Positions 5,294 to 5,498 of a DNA stretch of 5,498 nt are shown here, piece after piece. Within the stretch, counting starts at the first letter, position 1; each line of letters starts with the position of its first letter. A program made the position numbers and the translations under genes. The stretch spans positions 1 to 5,498 of the forward strand of contig CAKTTR010000103.1 in NCBI GenBank assembly GCA_934615645.1, written 5' to 3'. The DNA is from an uncultured Oscillospiraceae bacterium (GTDB lineage Bacteria > Bacillota > Clostridia > Oscillospirales > Oscillospiraceae). A model generated the notes under the pieces. That model saw nothing but the letters and a program-made list of their open reading frames with translations. It was not told the DNA's origin and made no database searches.

Positions 5294-5498
5294 CTATTTT
5301 TCGCAAAGCGCCGCCCAGCGGGCTTTGGTCAGGACATTGATCTGCTCGTCTCTCGTCTCGCCCAGCAGCGGGACCGGTGCGGACCGGCGCAGATGATGCG
5401 GCACAAACCCCAGCTTCTCCTGCACCCGTTTCGACTTTTCATTGCCGACATAATACCCGCACCAAACGGCCCCCATCCCAAGCTCCGTAAAGCCGTAC
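5294..5498 (-). CDS. GNAT family N-acetyltransferase, C-terminal part only
   Basis: A minus-strand frame runs in from the right edge of the window and stops with TAG at 5296-5294, giving 67 residues of a C-terminus. GYYVGNEKSKRVQEKLGF is the standard end of a RimJ/RimL-type GNAT domain: the N-x-x-S-x-x-V/L-x-x-K-x-GF motif of the last helix and strand that contact acetyl-CoA. The tail contains PVPLLGETRDE and ends LTKARWAALCEK, as in clostridial GNAT proteins that acetylate an amino group on a small molecule or a protein N-terminus. An internal ATG at 5476 is not the real start, because the sequence upstream of it (YGFTELG) already reads as family sequence. The start and most of the fold lie outside the window. 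It converges on the MATE gene. Confidence 0.8.
   Translation of the reverse strand, partial: YGFTELGMGAVWCGYYVGNEKSKRVQEKLGFVPHHLRRSAPVPLLGETRDEQINVLTKARWAALCEK

Noticed and set aside
1..5498. CRISPR array, tRNA, rRNA, insertion sequence or toxin-antitoxin pair
   Set aside because: I saw no regularly spaced repeats, cloverleaf with CCA/T-loop signature, transposase motif or small paired genes anywhere in the window.

Overview
This looks like a piece of chromosome from a Gram-positive, low- to mid-GC Firmicute, most likely a gut-type clostridium (Oscillospiraceae/Ruminococcaceae-like). The basis is indirect: strong AGGAGG-type ribosome binding sites, consensus sigma-A promoters with 17-base spacers, moderate GC by eye, and proteins resembling clostridial versions (MepA-like MATE pump, small cytidine deaminase, short MGMT-family protein). 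No taxonomic marker is present, so this is inference.

Layout. Bases 1-238 hold no convincing gene. They contain a perfect 18-bp hairpin (76-118) in a more AT-rich stretch, and a second hairpin (202-235) just past the end of the leftward operon. Bases 239-2473 are a three-gene operon on the minus strand, read right to left: a ketopantoate-reductase-like NAD(P)-binding protein (2473-1538), a four-helix membrane protein of unknown function whose start overlaps it (1550-1050), and an alpha/beta hydrolase (1012-239). Bases 2474-2853 are a divergent regulatory region with one consensus promoter facing each way, each followed by a leader of about 120 nt. The leftward leader contains a terminator-like hairpin, a GNRA-loop hairpin and a possible alternative pairing.

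Rightward from there is a two-gene unit: a cytidine deaminase-family enzyme (2854-3285) and a short MGMT-family (O6-alkylguanine) protein that keeps the PCHR active site (3319-3618). A third consensus promoter (3700-3728) drives a MATE efflux pump (3815-5224). A large hairpin followed by a T-rich run lies between that promoter and the pump's start codon, which makes it an attenuator candidate. A strong terminator (5242-5286) closes the pump gene. The window ends in the C-terminal part of a minus-strand GNAT acetyltransferase that converges on it.

How the genes work together: the deaminase and MGMT-like protein could both deal with nucleosides or damaged bases, and the pump exports cationic or toxic compounds. 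The leftward operon joins a reductase-like protein lacking the usual PanE catalytic residues to a membrane protein and a hydrolase, and its substrate cannot be deduced. I see no mobile element, CRISPR array, tRNA or rRNA. The least ordinary features are the leader structures, the unknown three-gene operon and the left-edge hairpin region.
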